DNA of 64,000 nucleotides from Polaribacter sp. Hel_I_88 (GCF_000687935.1 NZ_JHZZ01000001.1:3606001-3670000), one strand, 5' to 3'; shown: positions 7,791-15,755, counted from the first letter of the stretch. Notes: a model not told the origin generated them from the letters alone. A program made the numbers and translations.

Positions 7791-8114
7791 ATGGATTTCA
7801 AAGATCAATTAAAAAATTTATTTCCAGATCATCAAGAAACTGAAGAACCAAAAGAAGAAAAATCGAATATTTGGTTACAAGATGATCCTATACTTTGCAA
7901 ATACGAAAAACGTAAAGGAAAACCAATTACTATTTTAGATGGGTATACAGGAGCAACATCGGACTTTAAAATACTTGCCAAAGAAATAAAAACAACACTT
8001 TCTGTTGGTGGTAGTTTTAAAGATGATAAAATTATTATTCAAGGAGATTTTAGAGATAAAATCATGGAAATTTTAAAAGATAAAGGCTTTAAAGTAAAAA
8101 GAGTTGGTGGATAA
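7791..8114 (+). CDS. yciH: SUI1/eIF1-like translation factor (YciH family)
   Basis: A 107-residue protein with a variable acidic N-terminus (~1-35) and a C-terminal SUI1 domain (~36-107): LCKYEKRKGKPITILDGYTG, then LAKEIKTTLSVGGSFKDDKIIIQGDFRDKIMEILKDKGFKVKRVGG in outline, with the invariant GG-x-DDKIIIQGD core. Bacterial YciH proteins act on initiation fidelity by binding the 30S subunit; the in vivo role in Bacteroidota is not settled. The start is fixed by the repeat ending immediately before the ATG. It is flanked on both sides by family B repeats, so it is probably a single-gene unit; no separate promoter box was identified. Confidence 0.88.
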   Translation: MDFKDQLKNLFPDHQETEEPKEEKSNIWLQDDPILCKYEKRKGKPITILDGYTGATSDFKILAKEIKTTLSVGGSFKDDKIIIQGDFRDKIMEILKDKGFKVKRVGG

Positions 8115-8158
8115 TCCCATCCTAACCTTCCCAAAAGGAAGGGATTAGCTTGTTTGAG
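8115..8158 (+). repeat. Palindromic dispersed repeat, family B, copy 3
   Basis: TCCCATCCTAACCTTCCC AAAA GGAAGGGATTAGCTTGTTTG starts at the base after the yciH stop codon. It shares CCCATCCTAACCTTCCC exactly with copy 1. Confidence 0.8.
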
Positions 8159-8357
8159 TTTTTTTATGATTGTATTCTTTAAAAAAACAGCATAAACAAA
8201 AGTCAAAAAGTTTTTATTTACAGGCTAAAAAATCTGGTTTGTGAAATATAAAAATACAACTAAACTAGTTGAGTTCAATTCTTGAATTAGTGGCTAAAAC
8301 TTATGAAATTTAAAGCAGTATGCAATAAATTAAGACAACAAACGTTATTTTTTAATT

Positions 8358-9302
8358 ATGAGCTCATCTATTTTACATATTACCAATGGAGATTTTACTA
8401 CAAACTATTTAAAAAAATTAAATTATTCTGGAGATTTTATCACTTGGAGAGAAATGTTAAGTGAAGGTAAAACAACTACAGATGTTGGTAGTGAAGCTTT
8501 TTGGAAAAATAGATTCGAATTTTTTAAAACTTCTTATAAAGTAAGCAAACAAAAATTTATAAATTATACTTTAAAAGAATACAGAAACCTTTGTAATAAA
8601 AAAAGTAACAAAGAAATTGTATTATGGTTTGAGCATGATTTATTTTGCCAAATTAATATGTTGGCAGTTTTAAGCTGGTTAAATCGTTACAGAAAAGGAC
8701 ATCATATTTCTTTAATTTGTAGTGGAAAAATTGGAGATTCTAATAAAATGTATAGCATTTCAGAACTCAATAAAACACAAATAAATAATCATTTTAAAAA
8801 TAGAGTTGCACTTTCGCAAGATGATATTGAATATGCAGATTATATTTGGCAATTATATTGTTCTGATTCTCCTTTGCGATTAGAAGCCGTTTATAAATTC
8901 AACCCAATGTCTCCATTTCATTATTTGGCAACTGCTATAGAGGCTCATTTGCAACGTTTCCCAGCCATAAAAAATGGACTCAATAGTATTGAGAATTCAA
9001 TTTTAAAAACTACTCATAGTCAAACTTTTACTTCAAAAAAAGAATTAATTTCTAAATTGATAACAGCGCAAAAAGTCTATGGTTTAGGAGATTTACAATA
9101 CGAACATTATATAGATACATTAAAACCACTTTTTAACAGTTTTAATCCTGTAAAACTCTCTAAAAAAGGAAAACAAGTTTTAGAAAATCAATTGAATTTT
9201 TATGGTCAAATAAGAAATGATATTTCGTATCTTGGGGGCTCTAAAAAATATAGTTTTTTGTTTGATAATCATTCTAAAAAACTATTACAAATTACCTCAT
9301 AA
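8358..9302 (+). CDS. DUF1835 domain-containing protein
   Basis: A 314-residue cytoplasmic protein of the DUF1835 type. Family marks: N-terminal LHITNGDFTTNYLKK and ITWREMLSEGKT, then LWFEHDLFCQINML around residue 93. The rest is mostly helical with an Arg/Lys-rich C-terminus and no membrane segment or signal peptide. DUF1835 has no established biochemical role; HDLFCQ-type motifs suggest a conserved pocket. It is the first gene of a strict trio: its TAA is followed directly by the ATG of the phosphorylase gene, and that gene by the binding-protein gene, all with zero spacing. This implies co-translation and a shared function. No clear -7 box was found in the 240 bases upstream. Confidence 0.8.
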   Translation: MSSSILHITNGDFTTNYLKKLNYSGDFITWREMLSEGKTTTDVGSEAFWKNRFEFFKTSYKVSKQKFINYTLKEYRNLCNKKSNKEIVLWFEHDLFCQINMLAVLSWLNRYRKGHHISLICSGKIGDSNKMYSISELNKTQINNHFKNRVALSQDDIEYADYIWQLYCSDSPLRLEAVYKFNPMSPFHYLATAIEAHLQRFPAIKNGLNSIENSILKTTHSQTFTSKKELISKLITAQKVYGLGDLQYEHYIDTLKPLFNSFNPVKLSKKGKQVLENQLNFYGQIRNDISYLGGSKKYSFLFDNHSKKLLQITS

Positions 9303-10172
9303 ATGGCTATAAAACAATCTGAATTAATCTTAAATCCAGATGGAAGTATTTATCATCTCAATTTAAGACCAGAAAATATTGCTACAAATATTATTTTCGT
9401 TGGTGATCAAGATCGTGTTGAAAAAATCACACAACTTTTTGACAGTATTGAGTTTACAACTCAAAAAAGAGAATTTAAAACATCCACAGGAATTTATAAA
9501 GGAAAACGAATTTCTGTAATTTCCACAGGAATTGGTCCTGATAATATTGATATTGTTCTAAATGAATTAGATGCTTTGGTCAACATCAACTTAGAAACAA
9601 GAGAAGTTAAGGAAAATCATACAGCTTTAAATATTGTAAGAATTGGTACTTCTGGCTCTTTGCAAAAAGACATTCCAGTTGATTCTTTTTTACTGAGTTC
9701 TCATGCAATCGATTTAAATGGCATGCTTCACTCCTATCAAGTTGATGAAATTGCACACCCAGAAATCGAAGATACTTTTGTAAAACATACCAATTGGAGT
9801 GCAAAAAAATCGTATCCTTTAGTAATTGCAAATAGTACTGAGTTAGCAAATAAAATTATTTCTGATACAGTTTTTCAAGGAATTACGGCTACTGCTGGGG
9901 GTTTTTATGCACCTCAAGGACGAATTTTACGTTTAGGTTTACAAGACGAACATCTAAACTCTAAAATTGATAGTTTTAATTTTAACGGAATTAGAATTAC
10001 AAATTTAGAGATGGAAACATCTGCAATTTATGGTTTGTCTAAACTTTTAGGGCATCATGCAGTTTCTATGAACGCCATTATTGCTAATAGAGCCAATGGT
10101 ACTTTTAGCGAAAATCCATATAAAGTTGTTGAAAATTTAATTGAATACACTTTGCAAAAATTAATTGAGTAA
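9303..10172 (+). CDS. Nucleoside phosphorylase (uridine phosphorylase-like)
   Basis: A 289-residue phosphorylase of the PNP/UDP superfamily, which splits a nucleoside with phosphate to give a free base and ribose-1-phosphate. Visible features: FVGDQDRVEKI near residue 32, STGIGPDNIDIVLNEL, the phosphate-site loop IVRIGTSGSL (~115), and the ribose-binding TNLEMETSAIYGL (~235). The EMET signature resembles uridine phosphorylases more than purine enzymes, but base specificity is not certain. It has no signal peptide. It begins at the base after the DUF1835 stop and ends at the base before the next ATG, so it is the middle gene of a coupled trio. Confidence 0.88.
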   Translation: MAIKQSELILNPDGSIYHLNLRPENIATNIIFVGDQDRVEKITQLFDSIEFTTQKREFKTSTGIYKGKRISVISTGIGPDNIDIVLNELDALVNINLETREVKENHTALNIVRIGTSGSLQKDIPVDSFLLSSHAIDLNGMLHSYQVDEIAHPEIEDTFVKHTNWSAKKSYPLVIANSTELANKIISDTVFQGITATAGGFYAPQGRILRLGLQDEHLNSKIDSFNFNGIRITNLEMETSAIYGLSKLLGHHAVSMNAIIANRANGTFSENPYKVVENLIEYTLQKLIE

Positions 10173-11033
10173 ATGACGAATTTAAAAATTGGTGGTGTTC
10201 CTGAGCATTTTAATTATCCTTGGTATATCACTTTAAAAAATAAAGAATATAGCAAGCATAATATCAATCTTCGTTGGCAAGATTATCCTGGAGGAACAGG
10301 ACAAATGTGCAAAGCGTTAAGAAATGGTTCTGTAGATATTGCTATAGTTTTAACAGAGGGAATTATTAAAGATATTGCAGATGGAAATCCGTCTAAAATT
10401 GTGCAAACTTTTGTAGAAACTCCCTTAATTTGGGGAATTCATGTAGGTGCTAAATCAAAATTTAAAAAAATAGATGATTTAGAAAATGCTACAATTGCCA
10501 TTAGTAGGTTTGGTTCTGGCTCTCATTTAATGGCGATTGTAAATGCCTATAACCAAGGTTGGGATATTGCAAAACTAAAATTTAAAGTCATCAAAGATTT
10601 GCAAGGTGGCATTGATGCTTTAACAAATGGTGAAGCAGATTATTTTATGTGGGAACATTTTACCACAAAACCTTTGGTTGATAATGGTACTTTTAGAAGA
10701 ATAGATGATTGCCCAACTCCTTGGCCTTGTTTTGTAATTGCGGTTAGAAACGAAGTTTTAGAAAACAATTTTAATGAAGTTAAAAAAGTTTTAGACATTA
10801 TAAATGCCGAAACTGCAGACTTTAAAGAAATAGAAAATATTGATAAAACCTTAGCAAAAAGATACGAACAACAATTGGAAGACATTCAAAAATGGTTAAA
10901 AATAACTGAATGGAATGCAGGAAAACCAATTACAAAAAATTTAATTGGTCGTATTCAAAATAAAATGGTGCAGTTTAACGTTATTGAAGAGAAGAAAAAT
11001 TCGGGAGATTTCATAAAAAATATGTACATTTAA
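10173..11033 (+). CDS. Cytosolic type-2 periplasmic-binding-fold protein
   Basis: A 286-residue protein with the two-lobed solute-binding fold of ABC substrate-binding/NMT1-THI5-like proteins: LKIGGVPEHFNYPWY at the N-terminus, WQDYPGGTGQMCKALRNG, VDIAIVLTEGII, TIAISRFGSGSHLMA and ALTNGEADYFMWEHF. The start MTNLKIGG lacks any signal peptide or lipobox, and no ABC permease or ATPase is adjacent, so it probably works in the cytoplasm as a ligand-binding or enzyme-like protein. It is directly coupled (TAAATG junction) to the nucleoside phosphorylase. Substrate unknown; a nucleoside- or pyrimidine-derived compound is an inference from context only. Confidence 0.8.
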   Translation: MTNLKIGGVPEHFNYPWYITLKNKEYSKHNINLRWQDYPGGTGQMCKALRNGSVDIAIVLTEGIIKDIADGNPSKIVQTFVETPLIWGIHVGAKSKFKKIDDLENATIAISRFGSGSHLMAIVNAYNQGWDIAKLKFKVIKDLQGGIDALTNGEADYFMWEHFTTKPLVDNGTFRRIDDCPTPWPCFVIAVRNEVLENNFNEVKKVLDIINAETADFKEIENIDKTLAKRYEQQLEDIQKWLKITEWNAGKPITKNLIGRIQNKMVQFNVIEEKKNSGDFIKNMYI

Positions 11034-11052
11034 ACCGTAAATAAAAGAATTT

Positions 11053-11202
11053 ATGAAAAGAGCAGTATTTATTGTCGTTTGTGTTTTAGGAATTATTTGT
11101 TTTGCTTCTTGCAGAAGTACATCTTCTTCTTGTGGCTTGGCTGATACTTTAGAAGTTGAGCAACTTCAAAATGAAGAATTAGAACAAATGTTATTCGTTT
11201 AA
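11053..11202 (+). CDS. 49-residue lipoprotein
   Basis: A short frame from ATG 11053 to TAA 11202 encodes a tiny lipoprotein: MKRAVFIVVCVLGIICF, lipobox FASC (Cys20), then a 29-residue mature peptide with one further cysteine and an acidic tail (LEVEQLQNEELEQ). The signal peptide is textbook, which argues that this is a real gene despite its size. It lies 19 bases after the binding-protein gene and before a terminator at 11271-11305, so it may be the last gene of that operon. No family is recognised. Confidence 0.7.
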   Translation: MKRAVFIVVCVLGIICFASCRSTSSSCGLADTLEVEQLQNEELEQMLFV

Positions 11203-11270
11203 TTTTACTTCCGAAATCTGTTAACATATTAAAATTTCAGTTTATATATTTTTAAACTTATAAATTTACA

Positions 11271-11305
11271 AAATCCATCAATCTTTAAAATTTGATGGAT
11301 TTTTT
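11271..11305 (+). terminator. Terminator after the small lipoprotein gene
   Basis: Perfect 11-bp stem AAATCCATCAA / TTGATGGATTT, 10-base loop, T-run. It closes the DUF1835-phosphorylase-binding protein-lipoprotein unit ahead of the convergent ung gene. Confidence 0.85.
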
Positions 11306-11314
11306 GTTCACATA

Positions 11315-11336
11315 TAATTCGTGCATTCGTGGCAAT
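11315..11336 (+). repeat. ATTCGTG doublet, family E, copy 1
   Basis: Two ATTCGTG units in a row followed by GCAA (ATTCGTGCATTCGTGGCAA). Related doublets occur at 37781-37800, 47378-47397 (reverse) and 47457-47480. It lies just beyond the ung stop codon. Confidence 0.55.
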
Positions 11337-11339
11337 AAT

Positions 11340-12005
11340 TTACCAATCAATTTCATTTTTATTGATAGATTTCAAAAAAGCATTCGTTTTCGAAAAATGC
11401 TCATTTCCAAACCAATAACCTCTATTAGCACTTAAAGGTGATGGATGCCCAGATTCTAAAATATGATGTTTCTTTTTGTCAATTAACTTCACTTTTTTCT
11501 TGGCAAAACCTCCCCAAAGTAAAAAAACAATATTTTCTTTTTCGGTTGATATTTTCTTAATTACTTCATCTGTAAACGTTTCCCAACCTTTTTTTTGATG
11601 ACTTCCAGCTTCATGAGCTCTAACTGTTAAAGTGGCATTTAATAATAAAACTCCTTGTTTTGCCCATTTTTCTAAATTCCCACTTTGTGGATATTCTTGG
11701 TTTAGATCCGTAGAAATTTCTTTAAAAATATTTTGTAAAGAAGGTGGATGAGCAATACCATCTTTAACAGAAAAGCATAATCCATTAGCTTGATTTGGTC
11801 CATGATAAGGATCTTGACCAATAATTACCACTTTTAAATCATCTAAAGAACAAAAATCAAAAGCTGCAAAAATATCAGATCCTTTTGGGTAACATATATG
11901 GTTTGTATATTCATCTTTTACAAATTTTGTTAGATCTTTAAAGTATGGTTTTTCAAACTCGTTTTGTAAAATATTTTTCCAAGGATTGGCTATTTTTACT
12001 TGCAT
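11340..12005 (-). CDS. ung: Uracil-DNA glycosylase, family 1
   Basis: A 221-residue UNG that removes uracil from DNA at the start of base-excision repair. The water-activating motif is VVIIGQDPYHGPNQANGLCFS (catalytic Asp65), followed by the Ser-Pro loop AHPPSLQNI, the LLLNATLTVR segment and the minor-groove loop GHPSPLSANRG with the catalytic His. Length and motifs are complete. It is transcribed divergently from mutS2 across a 97-base gap made largely of heptanucleotide units, one of which contributes the -7 box at 12053-12060. Confidence 0.97.
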   Translation of the reverse strand: MQVKIANPWKNILQNEFEKPYFKDLTKFVKDEYTNHICYPKGSDIFAAFDFCSLDDLKVVIIGQDPYHGPNQANGLCFSVKDGIAHPPSLQNIFKEISTDLNQEYPQSGNLEKWAKQGVLLLNATLTVRAHEAGSHQKKGWETFTDEVIKKISTEKENIVFLLWGGFAKKKVKLIDKKKHHILESGHPSPLSANRGYWFGNEHFSKTNAFLKSINKNEIDW

Positions 12006-12024
12006 TGTTTCTTATTTTTGTTAT

Positions 12025-12108
12025 CTGAATTCAAGACTTAAAATTTTGAATTCAAAGTTACTTATTAGTTCGCTAAAAACCTTGAACATTAAATTTTAAA
12101 CTTTGAAT
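12025..12108. repeat. Heptanucleotide array with inverted arms (ung/mutS2 gap)
   Basis: Left arm 12025-12059 divides into five 7-mers (CTGAATT, CAAGACT, TAAAATT, TTGAATT, CAAAGTT). The right arm 12081-12108 divides into four complementary-type 7-mers (CTTGAAC, ATTAAAT, TTTAAAC, TTTGAAT). Between them is a unique centre. The array covers the whole divergent promoter region. Confidence 0.65.
12053..12060 (-). promoter_or_regulatory. ung -7 promoter box
   Basis: Reverse strand TAACTTTG, a full match to TAnnTTTG, 47 bases upstream of the ung ATG. Seven of its eight bases coincide with one unit of the heptanucleotide array. No -33 TTG is apparent. Confidence 0.55.
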
Positions 12109-14310
12109 ACTAGTATCTCCGAAAAAACATTACAAGATTTAGAATTTTCTACAGTTTTACAACATATTACAGAGTTTTGTATTTCTGGTTTAGGAAAAGA
12201 AAAAGTATTGGAAATTACGCCGATTCACAATAAAAGACAATTATTTAAAGAACTGAATTTAGTCGATGAATATGTATCTTCTTTTGAAAGTGAAAATAGA
12301 GTTCCTAATCATGGTTTTGATAATATTTCAGCAAGTATAAAACGTTTAGCGATAGAAAATAGTTTTATAGAAACAGAAGCGTTTTTAAAACTTGCAAGTA
12401 CTTCTTTAACTGTAAACGAGTTAATTAAATTCTTTAAAAAGTTTCAAATTATGTTTCCTACATTTTTTGAACTTTCTCAAAAAATTGAATTTACAACCTA
12501 TATTGATGACGAAATCAAGAAAATTATCGAGATTTCTGGCGAAGTAAAAAACAATGCATCATCCACCTTAAAACAATTACGAAGAGATATTAATAATGTT
12601 CGTGGTAAAATTGGTGCAAGTTTTTCAAGTGCTTTATCCAAAGCAATTGCAGCTGGTTATTTAGATGATATTAAAGAAACTGTGGTTGATAATCAACGTG
12701 TTTTGGCAGTTGCTGCCATGCACAGAAGAAAAGTTGCTGGTAGTTTGTTAGGTTCATCCAAATCTGGAAATATCGTTTACATTGCTCCACAAGCAACCTT
12801 AGCTTACAGCAGAGAATATCAAAATTTAGTGTACGATGAAAAGCAAGAAGTGATAAAGATTTTACGAGATTTATCAACTACAATTCGTCCAATGGTTTCT
12901 TTGTTAGAGGAATATTTTGAATTTTTAATTCATATGGATAGTGTTGGAGCAAAAGCAAAATACGCACGAGAAATTAATGCAATTTTGCCAAAAATATCTC
13001 GAACTAAAAAGATATTTTTTAAAAATGCGTATCATCCTGTTTTATGGAGAAAAAATAAAAAACAAAATTTACATACAGTTCCTCAAACTATTGAGTTGAA
13101 TGAACAACAACAGATCATCGTAATTTCTGGACCCAATGCTGGTGGAAAAAGTATCACTTTAAAAACCATTGGTTTGTTACAAATTATGGTGCAAAGTGGT
13201 ATTTTAATTCCTGTTGATGAACGAAGTGAAACTCATATTTTTGATATTGTTTTAACGGATATTGGAGATAATCAATCTATTGAAAACCAACTGAGTACTT
13301 ACAGTTATCGTTTAAAAAATATGCGTAATTTTTTAAGAAGATGTAACGAAAATACGCTGTTTTTGATTGATGAGTTTGGTACAGGTTCAGATCCAGAATT
13401 GGGTGGAGCTTTAGCCGAAATTTTCTTGGAAGAATTCTATCATAAAAAAGCATTCGGAATTATTACCACCCACTACTCCAACTTAAAAGTTTTAGCGGCT
13501 GAATTAGAAAATGTTACCAACGCAAATATGCAGTTTGATGAACGCAGTTTAGAGCCCTTGTATAAATTATTTGTTGGGCAAGCAGGAAGTTCATTTACAT
13601 TTGAAGTCGCGCAAAAAAACGGAATTCCTTTTAGCTTAATTAACAAAGCAAAAAAGCGAGTTGATACAGAAAAAGTGCGTTTAGATAAAACCATTTCTAA
13701 ACTTCAAAAAGAGCGAAATAAATTACAGAAAAATTCTGAAAATTTAGAAAAACAAAAAACGCAAGGTCAAGAGCATTTAGAGAGTTTGCAAGAAAAAGAA
13801 CAAAGAATTCAAAATAAATTGTCTGGTTTTCAAGAATTGTATGATCAAAACCAAAAAATGCTTTCTTTAGGAAGAAAAACAAATGAACTCTTAAATAAAT
13901 ACTTTCAAACCAATAATAAAAAGGAATTAAATACCAACTTTAATAAATGGGTTGCTGATGAAAAAGTAAAACATTTAAAGAAAAATCCTGTTCAACCGAA
14001 AACTAAATCTCAAAAACAGAAAGCCAAAATTGTTCAAAAACAAATGCAAGAGGTTATTAATAAAGTTGAAAAAGAAGTTTTAGAAAAAGTTGTTGAAGTT
14101 AGAAAAGAAAAGAAAATTGAAGCTGTAAAAATTGCAAAAGAAAAATCAGATTATGTTTATAAATTAAATGATCGTGTTCGAATTATTGATTCTAATTCTG
14201 TAGGAACAATTGATAAAATTGATAAAAAAAATGTAACGATTAACTATGGTGTTTTTACAACAAAAACTTCGTTGAATAAAATTGAATTGGTAGAAAAAGC
14301 AAAAAAGTAG
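12103..14310 (+). CDS. mutS2: DNA mismatch-repair-like ATPase MutS2, without Smr domain
   Basis: A 735-residue MutS2: N-terminal clamp/lever region, ATPase domain with Walker A GPNAGGKS (~342) and Walker B LFLIDEFGTGSDP (~420), STYSYRLKNM between them, then a long coiled coil (~525-600) and a C-terminal KOW-like segment (YKLNDRVRIIDSNSVGTIDK). MutS2 proteins suppress recombination or act on stalled ribosomes. The usual C-terminal Smr nuclease domain (LDLRG motif) is not present, which I believe is common in Bacteroidota. The start is TTG: an in-frame stop lies at 12097-12099 and family homology begins at ISEKTLQDLEF, so no ATG is available. This TTG lies inside a heptanucleotide repeat unit. 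Confidence 0.9.
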   Translation: MNTSISEKTLQDLEFSTVLQHITEFCISGLGKEKVLEITPIHNKRQLFKELNLVDEYVSSFESENRVPNHGFDNISASIKRLAIENSFIETEAFLKLASTSLTVNELIKFFKKFQIMFPTFFELSQKIEFTTYIDDEIKKIIEISGEVKNNASSTLKQLRRDINNVRGKIGASFSSALSKAIAAGYLDDIKETVVDNQRVLAVAAMHRRKVAGSLLGSSKSGNIVYIAPQATLAYSREYQNLVYDEKQEVIKILRDLSTTIRPMVSLLEEYFEFLIHMDSVGAKAKYAREINAILPKISRTKKIFFKNAYHPVLWRKNKKQNLHTVPQTIELNEQQQIIVISGPNAGGKSITLKTIGLLQIMVQSGILIPVDERSETHIFDIVLTDIGDNQSIENQLSTYSYRLKNMRNFLRRCNENTLFLIDEFGTGSDPELGGALAEIFLEEFYHKKAFGIITTHYSNLKVLAAELENVTNANMQFDERSLEPLYKLFVGQAGSSFTFEVAQKNGIPFSLINKAKKRVDTEKVRLDKTISKLQKERNKLQKNSENLEKQKTQGQEHLESLQEKEQRIQNKLSGFQELYDQNQKMLSLGRKTNELLNKYFQTNNKKELNTNFNKWVADEKVKHLKKNPVQPKTKSQKQKAKIVQKQMQEVINKVEKEVLEKVVEVRKEKKIEAVKIAKEKSDYVYKLNDRVRIIDSNSVGTIDKIDKKNVTINYGVFTTKTSLNKIELVEKAKK

Positions 14311-14452
14311 AACCCTAATCAGCTAAAAAACTTCTTTAAAACTCTTAATTTGAGTTAAATGTTGTTAAGATTATATTAAACCAAGAAAACTGTTGAAACC
14401 TTTTTCATTTTCCACAGTCTATTAGATATACATTTAACTTAACACATTTATT

Positions 14453-14797
14453 ATGAGAAAATTAAAATCAATCATTACCATTATTGCCATTAGTTTAGCA
14501 ACCACTTTTTCTACAACAGCTTCAGAAAAAGAGCCTTCAAAAATCACCAAAGAATTAAGAACAGAGATTGTAGAATTGCTTGGCAGCAAAATTCCTATCG
14601 AATTTAAAAAAACCGAAAAAGTAGAAATCTCATTTATGATTAATAATGAGAATGAAATTATTGTTATTTCTGTAGATTCTGAACTTGCAGATTTTAACTC
14701 TTACATTAAAAAGCAATTAAACTACAAAAAAGTAAAGGTTAAAGGAACCATAAAAGGAGAAGTTTATAAAATTCCTGTTACAGCAAATAAAAAGTAA
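14453..14797 (+). CDS. Small secreted protein, TonB-C-like fold possible
   Basis: A 114-residue exported protein: signal peptide MRKLKSIITIIAISLATTFSTTASE with cleavage near residue 24, then a single small domain. The core KVEISFMINNENEIIVISVDSEL...FNSYIKKQLNYKK resembles the beta-beta-alpha pattern of TonB C-terminal/energy-transducer domains, but no proline-rich linker or membrane anchor is present. The Lys-rich end KGTIKGEVYKIPVTANKK completes a strand. Probably periplasmic; function unknown. It stands alone between mutS2 and a pair of hairpins, with a 7/8 -7 box (TACATTTA, 14429-14436) close to its start. Confidence 0.6.
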   Translation: MRKLKSIITIIAISLATTFSTTASEKEPSKITKELRTEIVELLGSKIPIEFKKTEKVEISFMINNENEIIVISVDSELADFNSYIKKQLNYKKVKVKGTIKGEVYKIPVTANKK

Positions 14798-14830
14798 CTT
14801 TTACAAGTAAAAAAACAATATTTAACTAAA

Positions 14831-14860
14831 GATCCCGCTTTTCAGCGGGATTAGTTCAAC
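14831..14860 (+). repeat. GATCCC/GGGAT hairpin repeat, family C, copy 1
   Basis: GATCCCGCTTTTCAGCGGG followed by ATTAGTTCAAC. A 7-bp stem (ATCCCGC/GCGGGAT) with conserved trailing ATTAG. A second copy with the same flanks is at 46354-46385, so this is a dispersed element rather than a simple terminator. Confidence 0.6.
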
Positions 14861-14936
14861 TAAAAATTTTAAAAGAAGCTTCGCTATTTTTAAAATTGAG
14901 TTTCAATAAACTGGTTGGTTAGTTTGTGCCCAAGAT

Positions 14937-14975
14937 TAGTATAAAAGCTAACTTGGGCATTTTTTAATCTAATTC
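14937..14975 (+). terminator. Terminator after the 14453 gene
   Basis: TGCCCAAG..TTAG paired with CTAA.CTTGGGCA, 8-base loop, then six T on the forward strand, just before the convergent gene ending at 14979. Confidence 0.75.
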
Positions 14976-14978
14976 TAT

Positions 14979-15206
14979 TTAATCCTCGAATTGTTTCATT
15001 TCCGAATCATAAAATTCACCAGCTTTATCCATTAAATCTGCTAATTCTGTTGATATATCTTCTTCACTTTCGCCTGTTAAATCTTCAAACCACTCAATTT
15101 CATCATCTTTTAAATTTATTAAAAAACGAGGAAACTCTGTGTGTAACACAAAAATATCATCTGGAAAGTTACTATTATCGGCCAATAAAAATTTTGGTAA
15201 AGTCAT
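14979..15206 (-). CDS. Conserved small acidic protein, unknown
   Basis: A 75-residue soluble protein, strongly acidic. It has the motifs LPKFLLADNSNFPDDIFVLHTEFPRFLINL and EIEWFED, then a helical acidic tail (ELADLMDKAGEFYDSEMKQFE). I recall close relatives in many Flavobacteriaceae as an unnamed conserved protein, but no function. It is 24 bases downstream of the DinB-like gene on the same strand, so both are probably one operon. Confidence 0.7.
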   Translation of the reverse strand: MTLPKFLLADNSNFPDDIFVLHTEFPRFLINLKDDEIEWFEDLTGESEEDISTELADLMDKAGEFYDSEMKQFED

Positions 15207-15230
15207 ATGCTAAAATTAGTTTTTACAAAT

Positions 15231-15746
15231 TTACAAATATCTTTCTGTAACAATGTTTAAATGATGCTTTTGATGCCCAGAAAATAAATATCCTAAAGCT
15301 CTTACCGAAATTTTATTCCCAGAAGCAACTCCAATTCGCAGCAAAGCTTCATCAGAAAAACTTTTATATAATTGAATTGTTGATTTTCTTAAAGTTTCCA
15401 TTTCATCTAATAAATCAAAATAATTTAACTGATTTGCATTCCCATGATCTACAAAAATATCTTGATCAAAACCTGGTAAAGAAGTGGCATCATTTCTAGC
15501 AAAACACAAAGCTCTGTAACAAAAAACGCGTTCTGTATCTATACAATGTTGAATCAATTCTTTCAGTGTCCATTTACCTTCTGCATAGCTAAAAGTATGT
15601 TTTTCTTCTGGTAATTTTCTTAAAATAGCATCAAATTCTTTTTGAGAATGTTGCATATTTTCAATGATTGATTTTCCATCTTTCGTTACCAATTGGATGT
15701 ATTGTTCAAAATAAGGATTATACTCATTATTTGGAATCATATTCAT
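15231..15746 (-). CDS. DinB-like metal-binding protein
   Basis: A 171-residue DinB/YfiT-like four-helix bundle. The three metal-ligand histidines are visible: LKELIQHCIDTERVFCYRA (~60), DHGN and GHQKHHLNIVTERYL near the C-terminus. Such proteins are linked to thiol-dependent transferases, including bacillithiol S-transferases, in low-GC Gram-positives and Bacteroidota. This matters because bshA is present in the window at 45000-46136. The reaction here is not known. Start MNMIPNNEYNPYF at 15746; the second Met at 15740 is equally possible. Confidence 0.82.
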   Translation of the reverse strand: MNMIPNNEYNPYFEQYIQLVTKDGKSIIENMQHSQKEFDAILRKLPEEKHTFSYAEGKWTLKELIQHCIDTERVFCYRALCFARNDATSLPGFDQDIFVDHGNANQLNYFDLLDEMETLRKSTIQLYKSFSDEALLRIGVASGNKISVRALGYLFSGHQKHHLNIVTERYL

Positions 15747-15755
15747 AGATTTTTG

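Noticed and set aside
10173..11033. Periplasmic ABC binding protein for thiamine precursors
   Set aside because: No signal peptide, no lipobox, no ABC genes nearby; the THI5-like fold alone does not support that function.
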